Shown here piece after piece: positions 32,805-42,644 of a DNA stretch of 64,000 nt. Position 1 is the stretch's first letter. Every line of letters starts with the position of its first letter. This DNA comes from Nannochloropsis oceanica (taxonomy: Eukaryota > Sar > Eustigmatophyceae > Eustigmatales > Monodopsidaceae). The stretch spans positions 372,001-436,000 of the forward strand of contig CP038130.1 of NCBI GenBank assembly GCA_004519485.1. The letters are read 5' to 3'. The notes beneath the pieces are model-generated. The model was not told the DNA's origin. It worked only from the letters and a program-made list of their open reading frames with translations, and did no database searches. The position numbers and the translations under genes are program-made.

Positions 32805-33166
32805 ACAACAACAACGACAGCGGTAGCGGCCGTAGCAACATCACAGCCTTGTTCCCATCTCATGGTCCGGCGGGAGGAAGAGAGGGAGGGAGAATAAGCA
32901 GCAGCAACAATTGTGAGAGTGTTGGTTTGCTGCCGAGTTTCGGTGTATGGCTGCGACATTCACTTGCATCCTCGCAGCACCGTGCGAGGTCGGATTTGAG
33001 GATGGGGGAGCATTTGCTGGAGCTGCCAGATCGGGAGTCAGTGCAAGGCTTTGTGAAAGCCTTGCGATCGTTGGAGGGGCTTCATCACGGGAGTCTCACA
33101 ATTCGGGTGCTTCCTTATTTTGATGAAGGAAGGGAGGAGGGGCAATATCGGAGATTGTTAGGTTGA
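18542..33166 (+). CDS. VPS13: VPS13-family bridge-like lipid transfer protein, 4874 residues, uninterrupted
   Basis: One open frame of 14.6 kb. The start is fixed by the family N-terminus: the chorein domain (residues 2 to about 115) with YLQPACFQEDSLRVGLWRGH and GLPITLRLARIGHIEIQIPW. The following stretch (RIQIEVRDVHIRFED, about 165-180) is also typical. The middle forms the long lipid-channel region. VAB/SHR-BD-type repeats lie at about 3040-3900 (YWVQNDTGVL, YVPYWIVNTTDLPLEY near 3461, FLLVNAFGRSLEV, YRIENRTLGNVWFV). Towards the end are an ATG2-like amphipathic segment near 4473-4530 (GARVGGVHGLRAGVARGI) and a PH-like C-terminus from about 4560. VPS13 proteins move bulk lipid at membrane contact sites. 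Yeast and human VPS13A have about 3150 residues. The excess here is low-complexity insertions (Glu-, Gln-, Ser-, Asn- and Ala/Gly-rich), several inside conserved domains. No intron is needed to read it. Confidence 0.96.
32521..32820 (+). repeat. CAG/CAA and AAC trinucleotide tracts inside VPS13
   Basis: A mixed CAG/CAA stretch at about 32527-32577 encodes a Gln run. A second stretch at about 32695-32819 is nearly pure AAC with occasional GAC and encodes an Asn-rich run broken by Asp (about residues 4718-4760). Both interrupt the C-terminal PH-like region shortly before the final conserved block. Confidence 0.95.
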
Positions 33167-33655
33167 GATGGGAGGGATGGATGGATGAAAAGGGGAAGGG
33201 GAGTATATGGTGTGTGATATAGCAGCAGCAATAGCCATGTACATATGCCAAGGGGATAAGCACATATATACTTATAGAGGGAGAAACATCACTTACCTCA
33301 ATACGAGCCTGCAGATGTCTGTCATCACAACGGGCGAGGAAAACAAAAATAAACCCATGTATACATGTATAGTGAACAAAAAACAAGTCATCAATGGTCA
33401 ATAAGTTAAATTCGCATTTTGCAATCCAGGTTGCGATTTCTTAAATTGCGTGTGAAGCTTTACTCTGATGCTGCCACCACTGACGGTGGCGGTAGCCGTA
33501 TGTTTCTTACGGCAGAGATCTTCCACCGCTCCCTATCACTAAGATGCTTTGCTGATGCACATGATCTCACTGGTAAGTCAGACGATTCTAACAGATCCTG
33601 TTCGAATTGTCCGTTCAATTTTTGAGCATGTACAATTCCAGCGCAGTCAATTAAC
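33167..33655. other. Convergent 3' flanks, no gene seen
   Basis: Between the VPS13 stop and the stop of the minus-strand hydrolase. It contains CATATATACTTATA at about 33260 and GTATACATGTATAG at about 33357, similar to motifs behind other genes here. Nothing coding is supported. Confidence 0.6.
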
Positions 33656-34878
33656 CTAAGCTTGACTTGCTGCCAAGCTCTCCACCTCGTCCAAAAATGC
33701 CAGCATTGTCACCACTACCACCTCCTCGTGCCCTTTCCCCGAATGTTTGGCACCAACCACCGTTGCCGCTCTCGACAGCGGACACACCCCGGCGCAAGCC
33801 TTGACAAACTTCTCCCCTAGCTCCTGCACATCCACACCCAACGGAACATATTCATCCGCTCCCGAGAATAAGAACAACGTCGGGACGTCAAGGTGCCCTA
33901 AGCGATCTCTCAATTCCCTCTCTGTCAAATCACTCGAAAACATGTCATCCAACCCATCCTTCGTCGCCAGGTCCAGGAAACGGTTCGCAGTCACTGGGGC
34001 CCACATTGCTGCTCGAGGGAGCATCTCCTCGCCTTTTCCCTCTCTTTGCATCGCGCGGGCCATGGTCACAAATTCCGTCGTCCGCTCTTCTAAAGCGAGA
34101 TGCTCTCGATCACTCACAGGAGCTTGTAGTATTATGAAAGCCGGCTTTTTTGATGCGTCACCCTCGCATGCTTTCACATAGTAAACACTGTCTTGAGTCC
34201 CTGTTGAGTGTCCTACCAGCCCTACGGTTTCTGAACCCATTTCCTCCTGCAAGTAAGTGATTAAATGATGAAGTTCCACCGCGTCGGTTTTGAGGGAGGA
34301 ATGCCCAAAGCCCGTGTATGAGGAAGAGAGAAGTGGTTGGATTAAGGCCCACCCACGTTCGTCTAAGGCTGCTGCGAGACTTTGGGTGTAGGGGACGGGG
34401 AGGAGGCCGTCCTGAGTATGGGGATGGGTAAATGTCGGGAAGGATTGCGTCGGGAGGGGGCTGAGGCGTGTGTATATTCCTCCTTTTTATCTCGTCTGTG
34501 CTAAAAATGAATAAAATTACATCGAACGATGGCGCCCCCTTCGGAACGCCGATGCACAAAAAACATATATTCATGCGCCAGTCCAGTTTTTTCCCATCCC
34601 CCCGGCTAATCTCCTCATTCAAATCTACCCGCCTCGCACAGCTTTTCAGGAAAAGACGTAAGCTATGCTAAGGATGAATACCCACAGCCTCATTATACCC
34701 AAGTCCCCCATCTCCTTCCACGCCACTCGCCCCCGCCCACACTTACCCCTAGTCCTCCAATAAGCACCACATGCCGCCGGTGCGCCTTGCGTCCGGAGAG
34801 AAACGCTACCCGATTCACATACTCGTCTCTGAAGTACGTAAAAAGGGTCCCCTCCATGGATGGCAACGTCGAGGACAT
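33656..34878 (-). CDS. UPF0613/DUF1749-type alpha/beta hydrolase
   Basis: Two exons, 34878-34747 and 34411-33656, joined at GTAAGT..CTCAG in phase 0, give 295 residues. The junction restores HVVLIGGLG-DGLLPVPYTQSL, the N-terminal strand and loop of this family. The nucleophile elbow is GLVGHSTGTQDSVYY, and a helix-rich lid follows (EERTTEFVTMARAM). FLFSGADEYVP fits the acid strand. KHSGKGHEEVVVVTMLAFL at the end places the catalytic His. The start is uncertain: the frame stays open upstream of 34878 to about 35076 without an ATG, so MSSTLPSMEGTLFTYF is the first Met, but an upstream exon could add residues. Members are serine hydrolase-like proteins of unproved substrate, related to fungal siderophore esterase-like proteins. 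Confidence 0.86.
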
Positions 34879-35678
34879 CCGCTCTGTCGTGCTGCCTCCT
34901 CCGGTGGAGTAGGCGTAGATGGCAGCAGCTGAAGTAGGAAACTGGATGAGTGGAGCAGTAGGGCAGCGAAAGGCAGAGGCCGCGCTTGCCAGGAGCAACG
35001 GGCGGACGACAAAGTGGCGAAGAGGTAGAATGATTATCAGCCGTTCCTGTTTGAGGGCGTGGGACGATTGTGATTATCAAGGAGCGACAACAAACGAGGA
35101 TGCATGCCGCCGAGTGGCAAGAAAAGCCGCCGCCGGAGAAGGGAGACGCCGTCGGACAACAAATGGACTGGCCCATCATGCATGCACGTGTGCATATAAT
35201 TACAGTTATGATTTCAGACAGAGTCTCTCTTGCAGGCTGAAGCGTAGAGAGAGAGAGAGATTTACAGCTGGGTGTGTGGTATTCTCCACCAAGGCAGAGG
35301 GCCAACAGTTTGGACGGGGATACTTCAATGGCCAGGAGGTTGACGTGACGGACTTGGCTTCCTGATTTTGTCGAAGAAGAGCATGAAATTCTCGTTAAAC
35401 CACCACTAGGAATGTGTATATCATTAGTTGCACAACTCCATCGTGCATGTTATTTCTTTGTATTCTATCTTCATCTTCACACTGCGGGCTGCTCGTTCCA
35501 CAATGTTTTGTGTTGCTTGCTGCCCCGCTCATACATGCGGCGTCTGATGGCCTTTTCATATCTGTTTGTCTTCTTCTTGACTGTGCTCTTAATTCACACC
35601 CTACAATCTCTTTGCTGACTGATATTGCTTTGTTTCAATCGTCGCTCCCTTTCGGAATACATGTACTGCGCGTTCTGG

Positions 35679-35737
<59 letters not shown>

Positions 35738-35913
35738 GCTTTCTCTTTATTTATACTTTCTCCAGAAATTGCCACACTCCTGCGTGTGCGCGGATGGTTT
35801 TGCAATCACAAGGGACACAAGGCAATCATGACAACTGTATGAACCATCCACGGGGAGGATGCAGCTACCATCCTCAGTTCTGCCGGTGCCCTCCCCCTCC
35901 TTTTAACAACTTA
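34879..35913. other. Intergenic region with a CTG repeat
   Basis: It lies between the 5' end of the hydrolase gene and the 3' end of the first carboxypeptidase gene, both on the minus strand. Apart from the CTG tract listed separately and a short GA run near 35250, I see no feature. Long frames across 34900-35300 on both strands lack family resemblance. Confidence 0.5.
35679..35736. repeat. CTG trinucleotide tract
   Basis: About 16 pure CTG units (35688-35736), preceded by one interrupted unit (GCTGTT). It lies roughly 180 bases upstream (plus-strand sense) of the carboxypeptidase stop, i.e. 3' of that minus-strand gene, outside any supported coding region. Confidence 0.93.
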
Positions 35914-37825
35914 TTACTTCTTTTCGTTTCCTGCCGGCCAGATATTGTCGTTTAGGTAGGCCTTGAACAAGGCCAGGGCTTCTACAGGTTTGTAAGCGGG
36001 TACCTATATTGAATGAATAATAAGAAAGTGAGCACTCGGTGCTTGTCGGGAAGGGAATTTTAATTGCTGCATGGATACGCTGAATTATTTTCCTTACCTC
36101 GTGCCCCGCCCCCGACACCGTGGCGATCGTGATCCCGTTCTGGTAACCTTGCAAGAAACCAGAAACCTGGCCGTCAATTCCCCAAGAGGTCCACTCCTGA
36201 CCCTGCTTGGTAGGCCATCCCATGTTCCCCACCCAAAACAACGTCCCCTGCGTCGCGCAGACCGAGTCATCAGCGCCTGAGAAAATCAGAATCTTCATTT
36301 TCAACTTCTTCCTCTCGTCCACCAAATATGTATAAGTGTCCTGCATAAAAGCATGCCGGTCATTATGGTTAAAATTGTAAAATACAGTGTCGGAACAATC
36401 GGCCCACTTGGTCCCTTCCCGCGCGTGAATCGCATGCTGGACATCCTTTCGATTGAGGTAAGACGCAGCAAACGCGTCTTCACACGGTTCATACCGAGGC
36501 ACTGTCCCCTCCTTGTTCATCGACGCCAGATCAAGACCAGAGCGATTGCCAATAAAAGAAGGCAGCGTGTGACTCAAAAGCTTATATCGCTGATTCCGCC
36601 CTTGAGCAAGAATAGCCTCGGTGGATGGAGGGAACATTGCGCCACGCTGCCGGGCGTTAGCCAAGCCAGCCTTTGTCGCTGTCAGACACACCGGGTAGTC
36701 GAGTGCATACGGGTTAAGCCCCTGCACATTGCTCCACAGCAGACTCTGCAGCCGCATGCACGAATCCCCGAACAAGATCCCGGGGTTCTGTGTCTGGGTC
36801 CTGCACTTATCCAGCCATTCAGCGTACAAATCAGGCGGCAAGATGGAATGGCCCCAAAAGCTTTCAATTGCACCAATTAAATTTTCCACCGGATCGGTCA
36901 GCGGATTTCCAACGAGAAAACCTTTCAAATTAATGGGAGCATCTTTGTTAGGGTGGTCGACAATGTACTGGGCCAGTTGAGGGAGGTAGTGGCCACCGTA
37001 GCTCTCCCCTGAGAGATGCAAGTCACGATTACGCAGGTGAGGGAAGCGTTCGAGGAAAGCTTGGATAACCTGAAAATTGTCCTCCGCCGCTTGCTTGTCA
37101 CCAAAATTGAGGTCCTTTGGGTTATCCGTGTAACTGAAACCGACCGTTACCGGCTGCTCGACAAAGAGCATGTTGGCAACCTTGTTCCAGCTGTAAGGGT
37201 TGAGATGCACAGCCTTGCCGTCGGCAGTCGGACGGAAAGGCCCGTTTTCATTCATAAAGCCGAACAGCCCAGAACATCCGGGGCCGCCATTGGTCCAGAA
37301 GACGAGGGGTGCCTCGTCGGGCTTCTCCTCCGCCTCAACGTACCAGTAAAAGATGTTCTTCTCTGTGCCCCTCAGATTGAGGTAGCCGGAGAACTGACGA
37401 AAGTTGAGCGACTTTTCGGTCAGGCCCGGCAAACCGATAATCTCATCAGCCAGAGCGACCTCGGTGTAGGGCGCGGTGGACTTAAAAGAAGTAGAGGAGG
37501 CCGCTGTCGTGCCCTCGGCAGCTGTAGAGGCCCGTAGAGACTTGGCGGAAGCGGCGGCTGCGACGGGCGCATGGCGATTGCTCTCTAAAGAGATGATTGG
37601 CTCGGCAATGGTGCTCCTCTGGGCGGCGACGCGGCTGGACAAGAAGCGGCTGGGCATGTCAGTGTACATAGGGCGGCGATGATGCACGACGACAACCGTG
37701 GCGCCGAGGATGCCCAGCATGCCGGTCACCGCGGCAACAAGGATGGCACGCGACCCGGCTTTGCGTGCATGGCGGGTCTGTAGATGGCTGTCTTGTGCCG
37801 GCGGAATGACGACGGATTGTGGCAT
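35914..37825 (-). CDS. Serine carboxypeptidase (peptidase S10), type II membrane-anchored
   Basis: Exons 37825-36098 and 36003-35914 give 605 residues. The intron falls inside the catalytic His motif (GAGHE|VPAY). The S10 hallmarks are FWTNGGPGCSGLFGF with NENGPF, the nucleophile GESYGGHYLPQL (Ser275), the acid in FSGADDSVC, and the His in GAGHEVP. All three catalytic residues are present. Instead of a cleavable leader at the very N-terminus there is a short basic tail (RHARKAGSR) and one hydrophobic segment at about residues 28-46 (LVAAVTGMLGILGATVVVV). This predicts a type II protein with its catalytic domain in the endomembrane lumen or vacuole. The enzyme removes C-terminal residues from peptides at acid pH. 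Its paralogue is divergently transcribed next door. Confidence 0.95.
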
Positions 37826-38501
37826 GGTGATTTCTCTGTGTGATGTGAGATGTGCTTGTCAACAGATCGTTTTGTAGGCTTCGGCGCCTATGGGCACGTT
37901 TACCCTATGTCTAAGTGTAAAAGGGGAGCACGACCTGCCATGCCGATGTATCCCGCCCACACTTAGCAGAGTAGGCACATAAATCGATGCTAGAAGCTTG
38001 TGGGGTTGATGTATACGTCGTGTTGTTTTGTGGGTGCACACGACCAGGGACAACGCCGTGTGTTGTACAAACACGCGAATGAACGAGCACCAACCGTAAT
38101 TTTCCTTGCCATGGACAGCCATGGATGGCCAAATAAGAAAAGAGGCACCGGAGAGTTACAATGTGACTACGAGCAGACTGCGGCTCCCTCGTGTCCTTTT
38201 CCACATACTTGTGGGGCTGGCCATATAACTGAAAGATGGGCCCATCGTCGTTGCACAGTGTGATGAGAAGCAACCTTCATACCACCAATTACCACATAGT
38301 GGTGATTATATGATTTATATTATATTTTTCATACCGTTCTAATAAAATTCCAACACTCAAACTCACACGCAACATGCTCATACCCTTGGGCACAGAAAGG
38401 GGAGTGACTGCCTGTTATTTTGATTGCAAAATCGAGCCAGCCTGCTGTCGGACAAGTTTTTTTTTCACCAACAGCTTACCCGACCTCAACCCAGCAGCAT
38501 C
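37826..38501. promoter_or_regulatory. Shared upstream region of two divergent carboxypeptidase genes
   Basis: The 676 bases between the two start codons must contain both promoters, so the paralogues could be co-regulated. An A/T-rich stretch at about 38300-38350 (TGATTATATGATTTATATTATATTT) lies 150-200 bases upstream of the plus-strand gene. No conserved element can be named. Confidence 0.5.
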
Positions 38502-40643
38502 ATGTCCTTCTACCCCGCCTCATCGGAAGAGGAAGGGCAAATATACTACCAGGCCAGCAGTGTGTCAAGCAGTGAAAAGGAAGGTTTGGACTACATAAGC
38601 CCGCTTTCGTTGCCGTCGCTCGAGGTATGCTTGCAAACCAGGCAAGACAGGCCATGCTCCCGTTCGCTTTCCCCGCCCCGAACCACAACACCAGTTGTAT
38701 GGGTAGACGGACATGCAACCAGTCTCATTATCTCCATCATGCCTCATGCCTCACTGTTTCCTCCTACCCCCACCCAATAGCCCGTCATCAATATAGATAA
38801 CAGCAGCGATGCCGTCCGGGCGCGGCGCACGGTTCTCCATCTGCTGGCCGTGGTGGGCATAGCAGCCCTCCTGGGCCTTGCTGCCCACAATCGCACCCTT
38901 ATAAGCAGCAACAATCCGATCCCTGTGCCAGAGACCACAACCTCTACCACCAGCAGCAAAGCGCATCACCACAAAAGCCACACCACCGCCTTTCCTTTGC
39001 ACTCTCCCATCCTCTCAAGCATCAATAACGATGATTCCTCCTCCTTCGCACCCACCTACACGGCCGCGGCGCTTGCTGACGAAGTCACATCCTTACCAGG
39101 CCTCCCTACTCCTGCTCCAACCTTTCGCCAGTTTGCGGGCTACCTGGACATCACTCAAACCAAGCACATCTTTTACTGGTACGTCGAGCCAGACGGGAGC
39201 AGCACGGGTATAGACCCAGTGACGGCGCCCCTTTCGCTGTGGACGAACGGCGGGCCGGGGTGCTCGGGGCTCTTTGGATTTTTGGCGGAAAATGGTCCTT
39301 ATCGACCGACGAAGGGGGGTACTGGGTTGGAGTGGAACCCGATGTCTTGGAATGCGTTGAGTCATATGGTTTATGTCGAGATTCCGGTGGGGGTGGGGTT
39401 TAGTTATTCGGATGACAAAGCAGAGTATCACATTGGAGATACGCAGACCGCCCGAGATAATTACTTGATGTTGCAGGAGTTCTATAAAAAGTTTCCGCAT
39501 TTGAGGGCGTTGGATTTGTATTTGACGAGCGAGAGTTATGGAGGCCATTACATTCCCACGCTGGCCCGGGAGATAGTATTAGGGAACCAAGCGTTGTTGT
39601 TATCCCCCAACGTCACCAGCAGCATCGGCCGTAGCGGCAGTAAGAACAAGAAAGGATCAAAGGTAGAGACGAATGAAATGGGGAAGATCAGGACGGAAGA
39701 AGAGGCTGCTGCTCTGAAGGTGCCACTACCAAAGCACGTCAAGTACAATCACATCAACCTCAAGGGATTTGCTATAGGCAACCCCTTCACGGACCCCGTG
39801 GAGAACATGGTAGGCATGATCGATGCCCTCAACGGCCACGACGTCATTCCAGAGTCACTCTACGAGCGTTGGCTCGCCACCTGTGAAGCAAAGGGAGCAG
39901 CGGTAGCAGATGTGTTTTATTCACATCCGTGTCGGTTGTTACAGCAAAAAATGTGGCATGAGGTGGGTCAGGGCATTGACCCGTACGCCTTGGACTGGCC
40001 CGTGTGTAAAGACGACGTGAAATTGAAGGGGAGGAATCAGCGGCATGCGTTGCTGGAGTACTTGGTAAGGTTGGATCGCGAGGATGAGAGTATTGCGGGA
40101 GTTGCAGAAGTAGCAGAGACAGGGGGGGATTTCGCGATGCGCGCTGCGTGGGATCATGACAAGCATGGTTTGCCCTTCGAACCTTGTGAAGACGATTATT
40201 TAAGCCTGTATTTGAATCGGGCGGATGTCAAGGCTGCATTGCATGCGAAGAAGGATATAAAATGGAAAGATTGTACTGATAAGGTGAAGTATTATGGGGT
40301 GGATCAGGATGTTTATATCGAGCCAATTTATCGGTTCTTGATGGATGAGAATCGAGAGTTGGGGCTGCGCGTGCTGTTGTTTTCGGGCGATGATGACAGT
40401 GTGTGTGGACCCAGAGGGACGGAGATGTGGCTAAGGACAATGGGCTGGAAGGTCACGAAGCAGTGGAAGGCATGGGTGGTGGAGGGGGAGGTGGCGGGAT
40501 ACATGAAGACTTATGAGAACGGATTTGTGTTTGCAACGGTTTTGGGAGCAGGGCATGAGGTGCCTGCGTTTACCCCGCAGGCGGCTTGGTTTTTGTTTCG
40601 GTCTTACCTGGAGGGCGATGTGGAGAGGTTGCGGATGCAGTAG
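38502..40643 (+). CDS. Serine carboxypeptidase (peptidase S10), type II membrane-anchored, paralogue of neighbour
   Basis: Exons 38502-38624 and 38781-40643 give 661 residues. Exon 1 encodes an acidic 41-residue cytosolic-type tail (MSFYPASSEEEGQ...). Exon 2 starts just before a hydrophobic anchor (LHLLAVVGIAALLGLAA, about residues 58-75). The lumenal S10 domain has LWTNGGPGCSGLFGF, LAENGPYRP, the nucleophile SESYGGHYIPTL (Ser293), the acid in FSGDDDSVCGPRG, and the His in GAGHEVPAFTPQ. A Lys/Ser-rich insert of about 40 residues sits after the nucleophile region (about 315-345). The arrangement matches the minus-strand neighbour, but intron positions differ: here the intron is before the anchor and the His motif is uninterrupted. 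A loop insert and an extended tail make it longer than typical 450-500-residue S10 enzymes. Confidence 0.95.
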
Positions 40644-42644
40644 ACGAGACAGGAAGAAAAAGGTGATCGTCAGACAAGGCGACAGAGGTGAGAGCTGGGT
40701 ATGAAAAACACTGGAGGTGGTTTGCATTCATTTTTGTCGGGGCGAAATAGTCAAGAGATAGACCGATTGGTAAGTGCAGAAATCTTTACACATTTGTACA
40801 AAATACTTTGATTTGACTGGTTGTGATATTATATGAGATGAAAAGCACGGAAGAAGTGGCAACAGGGAGAGCCTGGTTGACCTCGTCACAGAGCCTCAGT
40901 TCCCTCTGAGAACATATTGCATGTTGGTTCGTTCGGAAGTGTACTCATATAAGTATGAGAATGAAGAAGGAAAGAGGCAAACGACCTGAAATCATCAGAG
41001 GGGAACAATTACACAATCAAGTAGCGTGTAGAAGATTGAAGAAACCCCCATCCATAAATTTGTGCCTCGCCACCGCGCCTTTAGATGGCAGAAAATATGG
41101 AAGGCAACTTGCTTTGTGTAGTCTTTGCTTCTTTGACCACTCTGCGAAGACGAACAAATAGTCCCTGCATCTTTTCACCTGATATCATGGAAAGCCTACA
41201 CACAAGTCGCGCTGTCTGCTGTCTGTCTTGCGGTGTCTTGCTGCCTTCAGCAAGACACCTTGGGTACTTCTTTTGCCATGGGTGTCTGCGTAGATCAAAA
41301 CGAGCGGATAGAAAATCGAGACGCTCGCTCTACGAGGAAATAAGTTTGCCTCTAGCAGTCCTAGCAAGTTGAAAGCCATACGTCTTCCCTTTGAGATGCG
41401 TAATAACAAATCAGCAAAGCTAAATTATTCATTCAAGACTGGAGAAGAAGAAATACACCGAAATGGGCCTTGCAGACTGCAGGCTGGGTGTGACAGCGTC
41501 GGCGAGGTCGAGCTCACGGTGCATGCCCAATTGCGGGGAGGGATGCACTTGCACCAGCCATCCAATCAAGGCTATAAACTACGAGGCCTACGGCGGAAAC
41601 ACGTGCCTATCCGATGGGCCCCATGCCTCGCTTCAGGACCCAGGTCTGTCCTGCCAGCTTTGCCGTAATTCAGACGAGATTTCAGCGGGTGTTCTTCGTC
41701 TGGAGCTGCTGGCTGTTTGACGCTTGCTTCAGCACAAAGAACGAGCTATCTTTCTGTTTCTTCATTCTTTTGTGTCTATGCCTCCTTAGGTGCGATCCTT
41801 CATCACTCCATGTATGTATACTGTACGTGGAATTCTCTGAATGTGTATTCCGTACCCCTAAATTATGCCGGTTGCTCGCCTGCTCGTCGTGTTGAGTGTG
41901 GTGGCCTCAAGGTCGCGCCTTCCCCCATTCCTTTCCAGCTCTCCACCCTAAGTACATGCTATCATAGATTTCACCACCAAGCCCTGCTTTGTGTAAAGCA
42001 CCGGGCTGCGTTCATCTATCCAGGATCCATGTGCTGTCTTTCCACATGCTTTGTGACGCGGGTGCCGCAGCACAAGGGCCGCACGCAAGTGCTAATATGC
42101 TGACAGCGCATGTTCGTGGATAGAAGCTTTGCAGCTCGGCCCAAGCCTTGTGCACTCGACGCGGACCACCACACCTTAATTTAAATGTGTGTTGTGTGGT
42201 TTGATTGTACGGTATGCTTATGTGGGCGGCTGGTGGTGCTCTCTGTTCCCCCTTCAGGGCACCTGGAAGAGCGCCTCCGAGCCGAGGAGCAGGACTGGCG
42301 TGTTGTTGCTGCTGCTTCCTTCCTCTCCCTTTTTCCCCTTCTCCCTCAATCATACCACCCCACACATCCCCACCGCCGACTCAGCCACCCTTCTTTATCC
42401 AACTCCCTACATAATTCACAGGCCTGTCCAATCTAACGCGCCTCGGCCCAGGTGATTTGACATCCACGTCCCCAGCTGCCGCGACGAACGCAGAAGCACA
42501 GAAGCCTCTGAACGTTCTTCGCTTCTGCGCTCTTCCTTCTTTCCATTCTGTGCCCAAGAGCCAAGCCAAGCGTCGCCTCACCCAGCTTAATACACAATCC
42601 TCGCCTCCACGAGCACAGTACACATTTTACAACACTGCTGGAGC
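40644..42644. other. 2-kb gap without a supported gene
   Basis: Between the second carboxypeptidase and the HSF gene, both on the plus strand. Frames of up to 128 codons exist (for example 41717-42103), but none shows a domain, targeting signal or plausible splice partners. It must include the carboxypeptidase 3' flank and HSF promoter and 5' leader. GAACGTTC at 42510-42517 is a two-unit heat-shock-element-like site. Confidence 0.5.

Noticed and set aside
32401-32959. Minus-strand frames with poly-Leu and poly-Val opposite VPS13
   Set aside because: Simple reverse reading of the CAG and AAC repeats.
34879-34998. N-terminal extension of the hydrolase with a TTG start
   Set aside because: TTG is not a credible start in a nuclear gene. 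The first ATG in frame is at 34878, and any extension would need an upstream exon I cannot identify.
41463-41720. Cys-rich small frame (CMPNCGEGCTCT) that could suggest a metallothionein-like protein
   Set aside because: The Cys spacing is irregular, the rest is unremarkable and there is no supporting neighbour or conserved context.
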